In this document: in pieces, positions 10,481 through 22,400 of the stretch | Layout of the letters: each line of letters opens with the position of its first letter | Numbering within the stretch: position 1 is the stretch's first letter | Assembly: GCF_046630445.1 (NCBI RefSeq) | Contig: NC_092333.1 | Span: 720,432,001 to 720,496,000, forward strand | Direction of reading: 5' to 3' | Source: Rutidosis leptorrhynchoides | Lineage: Eukaryota > Streptophyta > Magnoliopsida > Asterales > Asteraceae | DNA: 64,000 bases | The notes under the pieces: generated by a model | Seen by the model: the letters and a program-made list of their open reading frames with translations, nothing else | What the model was told of the DNA's origin: nothing | The model's database searches: none | Position numbers and translations under genes: made by a program

Positions 10481-10807
10481 ATGTTGAAAATTACAAAACT
10501 GCCGTAGTGGACAACAGCAGTTTCATAACTTCCTATGCCACTAGACCAGAATGATGATATGACTAATTCCAGGGCCGCCCCATAAGGAGTGCAAAAGGTA
10601 CACCTACACAGGGCGCAAGTTTTCAAGGGGCCCAAAAATTTCAAGAAGGCCATGCTATTGTTGGGTTGAGCTTTTGTTTTATAGTCAACCTTCTCTTAAA
10701 TCATATGCTATATCAGACGATGTGGGACATTGAAATGTTGAAAATTACAAAACTGCCGTAGTGGACAACAGCAGTTTCATAACTTCCTATGCCACTAGAC
10801 CAGAATG
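10481..10807. repeat. 73-bp direct repeats bracketing a small element
   Basis: 10481-10553 and 10735-10807 are essentially identical, starting ATGTTGAAAATTACAAAACT and ending AGACCAGAATG. Between them lies a 181-bp unit containing GGGCCGCCCC and GGGGCCC motifs and, on the minus strand, a snRNA-type promoter signature. The repeats are too long for a target-site duplication, so a local duplication or a repair event is more likely. Confidence 0.8.
10677..10728 (-). promoter_or_regulatory. snRNA-type promoter signature (USE plus TATA)
   Basis: On the minus strand GTCCCACATCG (10718-10728) matches the plant upstream sequence element RTCCCACATCG. It is followed 33 bp later by CTATAAAA (10677-10684). 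That spacing is the one known for Pol II-type plant snRNA genes. The sequence downstream is not a recognisable U RNA, so this is a promoter-like piece within a repeat. Confidence 0.45.
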
Positions 10808-11137
10808 GCGAGAGAGCTGTAGATATGTATAAGCGTTATAGTATGCCTACATGTTGCACACCTGGCAATGTGCTATGCCAAAGGTGACAACATGAGTGGG
10901 TCAGCTAACTGTTCAAAACGAGCAACATTCTAATGTGAATCAAAATTAGTCTGGTACTCTGGTCAGGTTGTGTCACTGCATCACAATTTTTGGTGATTCT
11001 TTTAAAGGTTTATATAATTCGTTAGTGTTTAGAACAAGTGTACAAAAAATACGAGTTGACGTAATAGCCAATTTTTTTCTTTAAAAAAAAAAAAAAAAAC
11101 AATTTAAGAGGTCTCAACTTTGGAACAACTGGGTGCA

Positions 11138-11811
11138 CTTTGAGTGATCTTTGATATACTTATAAGGGAAGACTGCATAGCTAACAGGAAAGAACAAATG
11201 TTGATAATGTCACATTATCCTAAGGGTATAAACCAGAAAATGTAATTCATGGAGTTCGAGTTTCCACAATTTTTGGTTTCGTAATAGTAATTGGAACTCT
11301 GAAGAGGACCACGCCAGGTAAATAATAGCTAGGGGCTCTGCCGCTATGACGACTTTAGGGGTGTTGCCCGTAGTAAGAACAGTCATTTGTTAAAATTAAG
11401 GGGTGATTAAAATTGTTGCAAAATATAACCGCATAATAAGATAAACTTAGCACCTAACTGCTTAATTGATCATTCTTTGAGTGATCTTTGATATACTTAT
11501 AAGGGAAGACTGCATAGCTAACAGGAAAGAATAAATGTTGATAATGTCACATTATCCTAAGGGTATAAACCAGAAAATGTAATTCATGGAGTTCGAGTTT
11601 CCACAATTTTTGGTTTCGTAATAGTAATTGGAACTCTGAAGAGGACCACGCCAGGTAAATAATAGCTAGGGGCTCTGCCGCTATGACGACTTTAGGGGTG
11701 TTGCCCGTAGTAAGAACAGTCATTTGTTAAAATTAAGGGGTGATTAAAATTGTTGCAAAATATAACTGCATAATAAGATAAACTTAGCACCTAACTGCTT
11801 AATTGATCATT
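11138..11811. repeat. 337-bp tandem duplication
   Basis: Unit 1 is 11138-11474 and unit 2 is 11475-11811; both start CTTTGAGTGATC. I found only two base differences by eye, so the duplication is recent. It lies 45 bp beyond the 3' end of the tRNA gene. The unit has no ORF and I do not recognise it as a known element. Confidence 0.93.
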
Positions 11812-11848
11812 CTTTGTAGCTTACCCAGAGATACATAAAACATTGACG

Positions 11849-11853
11849 AAAAA
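11849..11853 (-). terminator. Pol III terminator of tRNA-Ile
   Basis: A run of five T on the minus strand begins three bases after the tRNA discriminator base. Confidence 0.75.
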
Positions 11854-11855
11854 TA

Positions 11856-11929
11856 TGGCCCATGCAGGTCTCGAACCTGCGACCTTCGCGTTATTAGCAC
11901 GACGCTCTAACCAACTGAGCTAATAGGCC
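11856..11929 (-). tRNA. tRNA-Ile(AAT), nuclear
   Basis: A 74-nt minus-strand gene that folds into a full cloverleaf. The acceptor stem is GGCCTAT pairing with ATGGGCC, with discriminator A. The D-arm is GCTCAGTTGGTTAGAGC. The anticodon stem TCGTG/CGCGA encloses the loop CTAATAA with anticodon AAT. The T-arm contains GGTTCGAGACC. Internal A box (TAGCTCAGTTGG) and B box (GGTTCGAGACC) match the Pol III consensus, there is no intron, and CCA is not encoded, as usual in a eukaryotic nuclear gene. It looks functional. Confidence 0.97.
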
Positions 11930-12275
11930 GATACTTTCTATTATTATTTACTCATGTTTTCATGTACATTACAATTTTGTAAGCTTCAAATCCTGGTACT
12001 GTTGCGAGATGGTCAGTTTAAATGATTATAAGTTTTGGAGGGAATTTTTGCAGGTCTAAGATAAATATCATTGTTGCGTTATAGACTGCCTTAAAAGTTA
12101 GATTGTTAGCATATTATATTGGTTTAAGCCAACTTCCATTCCAAAACGAAAAAACACAGAACAACAAAATGGACCATGACAATTAAGGGGCCAGGTTCAC
12201 GAGATACACAAACATATAGCGAGTGGATGTTGAGAAAACAACCACGATTTAGAAATACATAAAGTAATACACGAT

Positions 12276-12475
12276 TTTGGGTTAGATAACCACAATAACC
12301 AATCTATCGATCTTCCTTTGACTTTTCTTGAAATCCACTCGAACGACTTGACTTGAATTTCATTTAGAGCCATCGGACCACTCCATGTTTTATTTTTGAA
12401 AGCTTTTTGGTTCTGGTCTTTCCAAATGAGATAGCCACATGACCATTCCACCGCTTGCCACACTTTAGCTTGAAA
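12276..12475 (-). pseudogene. LINE ORF2 C-terminal fragment
   Basis: The minus strand reads VWQAVEWSCGYLIWK, then NKTWSGPMALNEIQVKSFEW and WLLWLSNP, which is the conserved tail after the zf-RVT domain of plant L1-type ORF2 proteins. The rest of the domain, the RT and any poly(A) tail are missing, so this is a short relic of a different and older LINE subfamily than the intact copy at 4879-10195. Confidence 0.75.
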
Positions 12476-12539
12476 ATGGAGTTAATTGTTGCGGTGATCG
12501 ACCAAGGAAAGCTTCGCTTATACTAAGGTTTGACACATG

Positions 12540-13100
12540 AGAGAACCCCCACCTGTACAATTTTTCCCAGCTAAAAGTGCTACGGTAATTTAGTCATGTT
12601 ATAATTTTTATCTATCATTATAATTTATCTGTCATGTGCATAATAATGTTTAAGTGAACCATATATGGATCTGTAACTCTGAATGATATCCATATGAATG
12701 TTAGCAGCTTATGTGCTTTTCCAATAGAAAAATTAAAGTCGGCCCAAAGTGTAGGCCCACACACAGGCCCATCATATTATGACGACTTTGTTCTCATCAA
12801 TTAAGTGAAAGAAACACAAAACATGAGCCAAAAAACTCATTTACAGACGTGTTAATGATTGAAACCAAACTAAACCATATATAGAGTTAAATGATGTTAA
12901 GAGATAGCCTAACGACAGGTAATTTTTCTATGAATATTTAAGAAGATAAATGATTTTTCTTTATGAAAACTTTGGGACTACAATCTTTTTTATTATTTAG
13001 ATTTTTTAAATTAATTTGTGAATATTATTTGTGGTCTTCGCAAATTATTCCCGAAAGCAATGGATCAAATAGAACACTAACGAGTTAAACAATTTTCACC
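12540..13100. other. Intergenic, nothing recognised
   Basis: AT-rich DNA without coding potential. The COR413 3' UTR probably ends somewhere in 13080-13260. Confidence 0.5.
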
Positions 13101-13260
13101 AAACTTATTCATTCAATTCCAATGAAGAACAACTCTCCAATAACATAAATACTGGATTGAAAAAGTTTAAATACAGACAATAATCGGAAATGATTCACGA
13201 ATGAGAACAACGAATGCATAAACCACGAAACATGTCACACAACAAGAGTCGGCGCTTCAA

Positions 13261-14532
13261 TTATATCAACCCGATCAAAGCCCACACAGGGAACACAAAC
13301 AACAACACGATACCAATAGTGTTGGAAATGCCATTAGCACGAGTGAACGCATTCCTAAAACCTCCAGCCGCTCTAATGTGTTCTTGGAGCAAATAGCATC
13401 CGATTGCTAGGCAAATAATCACGCCTATCCACCCGGCTCTTACATAACCCGCAATAAAACTTGGTGATACCACAACCAATAGGATCAAAGATCCTGGCAA
13501 CAACAAGTACTCTGCAATTACAATTGAACATTCAGTTGTCTATTGTCAGTTATTAACTAACTAAAATTTGAAAATCGTCTTTAAAATCGTTTTTTTCTAA
13601 TCTAAGGGATGTAAATGTAAATATGTAATTTGTGATATCAACAACACTAAGGAGAAAAAAATTTGCATTTTACTTTTAATTTTATTTATTACTTTTTAAG
13701 AGATTAATTAGCCCCTTTTTGCCTAAAAGTACCTGACCTTAAATACTGATATAGTGATATATTTTATCAAGACATTTTTCATTGTTCAAATAATCACACA
13801 AATATACATTATTATGATAATAATTAGTTAGTTAATTTAATCACTAAATATAATACAGAGTAGTAATTTTCAAAATTGGCTGTTGTTAAACAACATATCA
13901 ATTTGAAAGAATATATACAAAAATCAGTAATTTGACCTTTAAAATGCTCAGGGAAGAACAATCGCAAGACGACTCCAACGAACGTGATCCATTTTCCGAT
14001 ATCTCCCCTGATTCAAAACAAAAGCACAATCAAAACCACACGATCAAAAAAAAAAAAAAAATCAAAATTAAAATTCGATCTAAGAATATCAGTTAATGAA
14101 TTGATTGATTAATTACCTCAGAATTCCAAATAGCCAGTTGGGAAAAGTTAAGTAAATATAGGGAACCAATAGTGACGTAAGCATCCTGGTCCTCCAGTTA
14201 GTTTTATCCAACACCAATAAATAACTGAACACGTATCAACAAACAAACAAATTCATCAATTGAAATTCTATTAGAATTTAGATCGAACATCGAGCATAAA
14301 AATAATTGGAGAGGTGGATAAAAAATTTGACTTACATGGCTGCGAAAAAGGCGAACCATTGAAGGATGGTGGTGAGGAGACCGCCGTTAACTCCGAGCTG
14401 GATGACGTGATTTGCGAATTGTTTGGTTGCAATTCCGATTTCATTTAAATCGGAGCTCAGTAATTTGGAAGCTGCCTCTGATAGAGCTGGATCAGTTGCC
14501 ATTTTCAGGTAACTCTGAGCTCCTTTCAACAT
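13261..14532 (-). CDS. COR413PM: COR413 plasma-membrane cold-regulated protein
   Basis: Four coding exons on the minus strand join in frame with GT-AG introns: 14336-14532, 14117-14224, 13937-14007 and 13261-13511, giving 208 aa plus stop, close to the roughly 200 aa usual for the family. The family signatures are all present: LDKTNWRTRMLTSLLVPY (residues 71-88), GDIGKWI (103-109), VVLRLFFP, LPGSLILLVVV, and GCYLLQEHIRAAGGFRNAF (163-181), ending FPVWALIGLI. About five to six hydrophobic segments make it a multispanning membrane protein. Family members are induced by cold, drought or ABA and help stabilise membranes. The start is taken at MLKGAQSYLKMATDP; an in-frame ATG exists upstream (14583) but its extension is unlike family members, and MATDP (10 residues in) is an alternative. 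No CCGAC cold-response motif was seen in the 500 bp upstream. It appears intact and is the only clear protein-coding host gene here. Confidence 0.95.
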
Positions 14533-14639
14533 TATTATTATTATTAAAATTTTGCTGCGATGAATCTCGAGAAATTGTTGCAATGAGATGAGATATTTGA
14601 AGGAGGGTGGTGAGCTGTATAAATGCTACCAAACCATAA

Positions 14640-15087
14640 ATGTCCACATGGTACTATCTTATTTTATTTTTATAAATAATAAATACTTCGTAATAAATAA
14701 AATTTAACTTAATACTCCGTAATAGAAAATGAGGAGAATATTATGAATTACTCCGTATATATATACATTTTTGGATTACAGGAAATAGTTTTTATTTTAT
14801 TTTATTAAAAAAAAAAAACTTTATACCAAAATCTTTTGCTCGAAAAGTGAGAAAAAAAAACAACATACAAATATAAAACACGTACGAGACTCAAAAACAG
14901 TAAACTAAACCTAACTATAAGATACGAATTAAAGCTAACTAAACCCGAGTCTCGTTATTAACCAACGATTAAACGACCTACACACTAAAGACATAGAAAT
15001 AAACTAAAATAAACAAACAATCTAACGATGAAGACACCTTCTAGCTAATAAAACCAAACCCACTGACTGACAACGTCATTTTCAACT
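14640..15087. other. AT-rich intergenic DNA upstream of COR413
   Basis: Contains TACTCCGTA-type phrases and A/T runs. No gene or bounded repeat was found. It should include the COR413 promoter, but the only TATA-like sequence near the gene (about 14615-14625, minus) is weak. Confidence 0.4.
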
Positions 15088-15836
15088 CTATTTTTTGGGA
15101 TACGACAAAGGAGCCACATCACTGATGTTGTTGGTGTCGACGTCATTGCCCGCACTAGCCTTGAAAATGTTTCCAGTCCTGTCACCGGTGATAGTTTCCG
15201 AAGAAAGGGGAATAAAAACCGCTCTTTTTAAACTCATAAAAAAACCTTCTTTTCCTAACGAGTGTCCCAAATCCGAGCCCACGTAACACCAATTACAAGA
15301 CCCGACCTCTTAAGCCAGGGGAAAAATTTTAGATTTTTCGATTTTGCCCCTAGTGGTTTTTTTTTTTTTTGCCCAAAAGTCTCCATATTTTGCCCCCAAA
15401 CCTCCGTATTTTACCCACCCACCGTTTTTTGCCCAAAAACTTCCATATTTTGCCCCAAAAAATTGTTACGCTTTTAAAAAAAAAGTTCACCCCAGGTGGA
15501 AAAAGTTTCTGCTTTCGCCATTGTCTTGAGCATCTTTAAAAATATTTTGGATCACAACTCCTCGTCATCATCAATGTTATTCTTTAAACTAAACGAATCA
15601 TCCGGTACAATCTTTTTCTTTGCTTTATCCTTTGCATTACCATTTTAAGCATAACTATTCACTCCGAGTCCATGAAATTTACCCGAATGCGTAAACCAAC
15701 CCAGACAAAAACCTCTACACGCCCCATCTATACAAATAAAAATCTTTCTACCTGCACCATTACCCGTAGCTACATCACCTATATTATCTAGCAAACACCT
15801 TGAAACCAACCCTTTCGATTGAGAAGCCTCCGGACC
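15088..15836 (-). other. Left flank of the sequence split by element A
   Basis: Minus-strand coding-like text (for example FIPLSSETITGDRTGNIFKA at 15088-15282) and non-coding DNA. Before element A inserted, this joined 39303 onward. At 15340-15480 there is a degenerate tandem phrase around TTTTGCCCAAAA and CCATATTTTGCCCC (about four units). I cannot name the coding-like parts. Confidence 0.4.
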
Positions 15837-17795
15837 TGAAAGGACCCGTTCATATACATTATAAACGATTCACAATAGTTGATTACATCGCGAGATTTTT
15901 GACCTCTATATGATACATTTTACAAACATTGCATTCGTTTTTAAAAGACAAACTTTCTTTACAACGAAAGTTGACGGCATGCACACCATTTCATAATACA
16001 TCCAACTATAATTGACATAATAATAATCTTGATGAAGTCAATGACTCAATGCAACGTCTTTCTAAATATGCCATGAATGACTCCAAGTAATATCCTTAAA
16101 ATGAGCTAATGCACAGCGGAAGATTTCTTTAATACCTGAGAATAAACATGCTTTAAAGTGTCAACCAAAAGGTTGGTGAGTTCATAGGTTTATCATAACA
16201 ATCATTTCAATATATTAATAGACCACAAGATTTCCGTTTATAAATATATGTACACTCGCAAGTGTATAAAAGTATTCTATAAGTTGTAGGCACCCGGTAA
16301 CAAGCCTTAACGTTCATGTTTTACCCTCTGAAGTACACCAGATCAGGTGTGTTTAAAATAACCTCGAAGTACTAAAGCATCTCATAGTCAGGATGGGGTT
16401 TGTCAGGCCCAATAGATCTATCTTTAGGATTCGCGCCTACCGTACATAGACAAGTAGTTTAATGTTACCAAGCTAAGGGTATATTTCTGATTTAAACCCA
16501 CGTAGAATTAGTTTTAGTACTTGTGCCTATTTCGTAAAACATTTATAAAAACAGCGCATGTATTCTCAGTCCCAAAAATATATATAAAAGGGAGCAAATG
16601 AAACTCACCATACTGTATTTCGTAGTAAAAATACATATAACGTCATTTAACAAGTGCAAGGTTGGCCTCGGATTCACGAACCTATATTAATTATATATAT
16701 TTATATGTTGGTCAATATTTGTCTAACAATTTTTGGTCAAGTCATAGTGTACCACAATCCTAATGCTCGAGACTAATATGCAAAAGTCAACAAAAGTCAA
16801 CTTGACCCAAAATGACTTCTAAAATTTATACGTGTTTATTATATAACTTAACTATAGTCGTTTTATATATTTAAATATATTTATTAGATTTTATAATAAT
16901 AAAAGTCATTTATTAATAAAAATTTATATTAACGTTTATATATAATAAAATATACTTTTATATATCTTAAGTAGTAAAATTTATAAAGTTCACTTAATAT
17001 CGTAAAACTATAGTGGTAAGTATTATTAATGTAATTATATTACGCGTGGTGAAAAATATCTTTGTATCCCCTATTTATTTGATAAAATAATATTGATCAT
17101 AATAATAATAAGTAAAAGTTGTATTATTTTGTAATAATAATTATTATTATTCTATAAAAAAATAACAATATTTATATTTAATAAAAATGTTATTATGATA
17201 AAATGATAATACTAACATAATAGTAATAATGATATTTTATAATAACAATGATATTTCTATTAAAATAATAACGACGATAGTAATAATAATCATTTTAACA
17301 ATAATACTAAAATTCAGTTGACTATAACTTCTAATCCGTTCATCGAAACCATTCGATATCTAAATGAAAAGTTCTTAATTTTTCGCTAGCTTTCCAATGA
17401 CATGCATATCATATACCCTATCTCAGTAGCATATGTATCTAATTCAGGATTCAACAAACCTATCTAAGGACAATATCGAATGTACAAGCATGCATAATCC
17501 TATATACTCGAGCACTAGTCAGGGATATACTATTGATATATAAAAGTTAAGTTATGAGTGCTCACATATCAATATTGAGATTCAATATTGCAGGAAAGTA
17601 CGTAGACGCAACGGAGATGATAAACACTAGATTGACCTCACGAGTATACCCATGAACCATACACATCACCTCCGTAGCTATAACCCATAATTTCCTTAGC
17701 TTCGACTCATTTAAAAAAACTATTTTGAAATCACTCGGACATCACTCCGTCGTAATATTTTATGTATACCAATAATATCTTGAAATAATACAGAG

Positions 17796-17916
<121 letters not shown>

Positions 17917-18006
17917 AAATCGATTGAGAGAGTTTAGAGAAATATATTTTCAAGTTTCTATGAAATAATGAAACCTATTGAATTCTATTTATAATAGATT
18001 TTTGAA

Positions 18007-18145
18007 TTATTAAAGTATGAATTATTAAAGTGAATTATTAAAGTATGAATTATTAAAGTATGAATTATTAAAGTGAATTATTAAAGTATGAATTATTAAA
18101 GTGAATTATTAAAGTATGAATTATTAAAGTGAATTATTAAAGTTA
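18007..18145. repeat. GAATTATTAAAGT minisatellite in LTR A
   Basis: Alternating units GAATTATTAAAGT and GAATTATTAAAGTAT are tandemly repeated about nine to ten times. The twin LTR (about 38443-38530) has fewer units, so copy number changed after insertion. Confidence 0.9.
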
Positions 18146-18906
18146 AAGTAAAGTAAAAGTAAAGTAAAGGTAAAGTTAAAGTATAGTAAAAGTATAAAAA
18201 CTATGTATGTATAATACGTATATAAATATATATAATATTAATTTAAATCGTTATATATATTTAATGAAATAAAATATAAATATCGTTATATTTATTATAC
18301 TGGTTAAGTAATGAGTTGTCAAAAGTGATTCTAGATATTTATAAAAGTTATATACGTTTTAATAATAAAGTTCTTTTTAAACTGAAAACGTTTTTGTACG
18401 TTTGAAAATAGATTAATAGAATATTATGGAAACCAATTCTCCACTAGCTTTTGTCTAACTTTCGTAAATGACACTTTTTATTTTTATTTATAAATAGCTT
18501 TACAAATTATTTCGAATATCGTTAAGAGGAATAGATTTTCTCAAATCATAGTGGACCTCTCAACAGAGACTTGTAATCATAATTCAATGTTTCTGATAAT
18601 TCAATCATTTAATATTTTTTTTTTAATTTCGTCGATAATCATATTGAAACAAATACGTTCATATAAAGCATTATACGTTTAAATACTTTGTTGACATTTT
18701 CAATTTATAACATATACACATATACATACATATTCATATATGTTCATTTAATGGTTCGTGAATCATTGGAATTTGGTCGAGGTTTAAATGAATGTATAAA
18801 CATAGTTTAAAATCCTTGAGATTTAACTTAACAAACATTGCTTATCGTGTCAGAATAATATAAAGATAAAGTTTAAATTTAGTCGGAAATTTCTGGGTCG
18901 TCACAG

Positions 18907-18920
18907 TACCTACCCGTTAA
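18907..18920 (-). other. PPT-adjacent motif of element A
   Basis: The minus strand reads TTAACGGGTAGGTA, one base before the 3' LTR. The same motif touches the 3' LTR in elements B and C. It occupies the polypurine-tract position, although it is only moderately purine-rich. Confidence 0.6.
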
Positions 18921-19244
18921 AGAAATTTCGTCCCCGAAATTTGATAGAGGTCGTTATGGCTAGCAATGAGAATGTTATTATGACGATTATGAAGTTTTAT
19001 CATGTCTAAGAAGTATGGATAAAATAATTCGATTACTCGAAGCGTATGCTGGGAAGTTATCGTAAATGAAGGAAATAAGATTATAGTGATTCGTCATATC
19101 TTTTGACGTCATCACAATTGATCTCCGATTTAAAGAAAATCTTTGTAATCTATGTTGGATTTGATGCTTCGGTGATTAAGGAGATTATGATTCTCTTCGA
19201 ATTAATACGATAATCCATCTTGATTTCTCTGTCGGGTATTTCAC

Positions 19245-19251
19245 TATAAAT
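19245..19251 (+). promoter_or_regulatory. TATA box of antisense mini-gene, element A
   Basis: CACTATAAATCCACC with TATAAAT 84 bp upstream of the ATG at 19329, followed by a pyrimidine-rich leader (CTCACACCTTCTATTCTTTC). Elements B and C keep the same box. Confidence 0.65.
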
Positions 19252-19328
19252 CCACCTCCTTCGTTTCTTTTACAACTCACACCTTCTATTCTTTCTCCCT
19301 CAACTCATATTTTAAAGTATTTGTCAAT

Positions 19329-19502
19329 ATGCTTCATCCAGTACTGATTCTCGATATACTCCTCACTTTCATATCTGTCGTTCTTCTTTTTCATCTGCCT
19401 CCGGAAGAATCTATTTACTTCTACTATACTCTCGGTTTTATAGTGTTTTTAGTTCTTCCATGTCTTTATATTGCTATATGCATCGATATATACGGTTTAT
19501 AA
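19329..19502 (+). CDS. Antisense small membrane protein ORF, element A copy
   Basis: A 57-codon ORF on the strand opposite to the element. It starts MLHPVLILDILLTFISVVLL, contains FHLPPEESIYFYY and ends PCLYIAICIDIYGL. Two hydrophobic stretches (residues about 4-22 and 35-52) flank a short polar loop with an LPP motif, suggesting a two-helix membrane protein. Homologous ORFs of 58 and 57 codons stand at the same place in elements B and C, all open, and A and B differ mostly by synonymous changes. It has its own TATA box. I know of no family to assign it to; the function is unknown. Antisense ORFs between pol and the 3' LTR are known in some plant Gypsy/Tat elements, but this one sits in an element without pol. 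Confidence 0.7.
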   Translation: MLHPVLILDILLTFISVVLLFHLPPEESIYFYYTLGFIVFLVLPCLYIAICIDIYGL

Positions 19503-20249
19503 TTTTTGGGTGGTTGTTGGGTTTTATATCTTCTCTTATATTTCAAAGCTCATGCTTTTGTCTTCTATAATCATTGACATCTACAGTTAATGCTCCCTTC
19601 TATTTGCTGCGATTTATACTCCAATTTCTATTTTGGAGTTTTGTCCTTTCGTTTCTTCTTCTTGCGATTAAGCAACGTTTGTAATGGTCCAGTATTCGCA
19701 GATATGAATTTCAGAATGAACATAGTTAATGTTCTAAGAAGGAAATGGTAATGACACGATCTTGATTTGTTAATTTACCAGAATACCCTGAAAAGACCGA
19801 ATCATCAAGAAAATATATTCTTGATATTTTTAGAGATTAAATAGAATACAAGAATCGTGTAACATGGAACATGATGACGGCATGGTCTGTGAATCGTCAT
19901 GTCCTATTAGAAACTCAGCATGACTTACTGTAATATAATCACGTTGATCAAGTGTCATTATATTATACTAACTCATGCTTCAGTTCCCAACACTACTTCA
20001 AAACATTCATAATTTAAACTCGAAAGTTTATAGAATATAGAAACTAATAGTTTCTTATATGATGTAACACTGATAGCGCAAATAGATAAATGACTTCAGA
20101 TAAGATTAGTTGTGAAAATATCTTCAGAAATATCGCGGATATTTATAATGAAAGATATGATAATATCTTAGAATTTCTAATATTGATGGATAATGATGAA
20201 GATTTGTCTGTAAAGGTTTAGAATAAAGAGTAAGGTATTCGTTAATGAC

Positions 20250-20455
20250 TTTAGCAGGCACTGAATCATTTGGATTCTTTGAAGGAAGATTTAGTCTTTG
20301 TGATTTGTCCACAGCCTCCTTCATAGTCTGTTCAATCCGTTTTCCAGTTCCAAACCTTCTCTTTTTCTCAGCTTTACCACCTTACTATTCTTTGTCATCA
20401 AACTTTTTACTGTTAAGATCGTTTACAGTTTTTGATGCTTCGTCAGCATTTCAAG
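20250..20455 (-). pseudogene. PABP-derived segment in element A
   Basis: Sense to the element. The text includes TVNDLNSKKFDDKE and then EQTMKEAVDKSQRLNL, which match the end of RRM3 and the RRM3-RRM4 linker of plant poly(A)-binding proteins (family text: FDDKEWYVGKAQKK ... LNLYVKNLDDS). It is a captured host segment, diverged and broken. Equivalent segments occur in B and C at the same relative position. Confidence 0.75.
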
Positions 20456-21315
20456 AACTAGTTTGCAGTTCAAAATATTTTTCAGAACTTCACATTCAAA
20501 GTATGCAAGTCCAGGAGATAGACGTTTTACGTACACATATAACTGTTGGCGTAGACATGCTGCGAGATTTCAAAATACTGGTTACTGTTTTCCGATGATT
20601 CGTATGACAATTCTCGTTACAAGATGCGAATGAGTAAATGATGTGATTTCAATAAATATAATGGTTTTTCGAAAAGTCAAAGATAATTGAAGTTGTTGGT
20701 AAGTTTATTGCTAAGGTGGCGAGATATGAAAGGTCCCCAGTAACGATGACGAAAGGGCAACGTATCTATCGAGTTTATAATAAGACTAGTCCGACTGAAA
20801 AGTCGAAGTTGACTTGCTGAGCTGTGACAAAACTGTCTACTTTGAAAAGGAATTAAAAAGTCATTTTAGCTAATAAATGCCAAAGGGTCTGACACGGATA
20901 CGCGTCGAACTATGACTTTGGCTTCGAGAGCTTTTTAGGTACATAAATGTGGGTAATATGTGGTTGGATCATCATCTCGATTGTTCATTGTTTGAAGTGT
21001 CTTCGAAAACTTCGGAGAGTTTGAACACAGTTTGTAATCGTTAATATACATATGATGTTCTAACACAGTTTTGAAGTCAAAGTATAGCTTTGAAAGATGT
21101 AGGAATCTAATAGTGATGTCTTCTGTTAAATCATGACTTGGATTTTGATTTGTCAAAATCAAAATGCGTAATCAAATTTGGGTGAGAATGGTTGTTTTGA
21201 TTTCTATACAAGAATGTATATTGTTGTGAGATTTTGGGAGTATAGTTGATGATTTGCTTAATCAGATTCGAAAAATGTAACATATTAATTGTGAATTTAT
21301 ATATCTCTCGGGTAT

Positions 21316-21329
21316 TACCTACCCGTTAA
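21316..21329 (-). other. Internal copy of the PPT-adjacent motif, element A
   Basis: The minus strand reads TTAACGGGTAGGTA, identical to the motif beside the 3' LTR, about 2.4 kb inside. The distance is the same in B and, after removing the nested insert, in C. Confidence 0.6.
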
Positions 21330-22400
21330 AAAAAAATTCACAATTAATATTTTGTACAACAGAATTTTATTACAGTCTTTATGAAAATATATATGTGCAT
21401 ATTTTCTTCAGATGTAACATAGATTTAATGAGTTAATATTAAATTAAACTCATTTGATTTACGGTTGAAACTAGAACTGAATAATCCCTAAAGACTTTAG
21501 AAATTACATAACTTTTACTGAGTATTTATTCAATAAAATTGAAATTATGAATTAATACTTCGTTATTTGTTGGTTTTTGTGGAATTCTTGTGAATTTCGC
21601 AAGGTACGAATAATGTTATTTGAAAAGTTTCGAGTACATCGACGATGAAAGTGAAAAATAAAACTTATATTTGAATAATTCATTTGATTTATTATGAATT
21701 GGAATTTATTGAATTGAGGCAGAGATTGTAGTTAATGATGGTTAAGTTGTGGACGAAGGACGTACATTATTGCATATTAGTAACATGAATTAACCGAGTA
21801 GTTAAGATTCACACATAATAGCTTAGTATGGAAATATTTATTATGGTCTAAAAATTTATATATATATAAGATATACATATAAATCCTTCAGTGGAAATGA
21901 GCTAATACTTCTTAACTCATTGATATGACATACTTGTTGTTGATTTATAATGATGTCCACGGTGATTTTTGAACTGACGGAGTTTGTGATGTTATAGGTG
22001 CTGCTGATTCTGACAACGCTGATGGCACTGACTGTACTGGTGATGTTCATGGTACTGTTGATGTTGTTGGTAAATCAAGTCTAGCTTGTAAACCACACAT
22101 CATTCTTGTCAGGGTTTCTACTCTTCCTTCTATCATTTGGGTTCACTCATCTAATTTATGGTTAGGGCTAGAATAGATAATCTCTAAGACTTTAGAGACT
22201 ACATAATCGTCGCAAAATGTTTCTCCAATAAAGTTATGAATCAATACTTCATCGTTTGTTGTTGTTGGTATTCCTTGGTATCTATAGAGTGTATGTCATT
22301 GGTACTCGTGGGATATAGGTTGTGATGTTGAAGTGTGGGATGCGGATGTTACTGTTGGTGGTGGTGATGGTACTGTTGGTGTTGCTGATGGTGGTACTGG

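Noticed and set aside
19329-19502. Antisense mini-protein as a member of the PMP3/RCI2 (UPF0057) family
   Set aside because: Size and two-helix layout are similar, but the family motifs around LPPLGVFL and the C-terminal IPGIIYA do not align convincingly.
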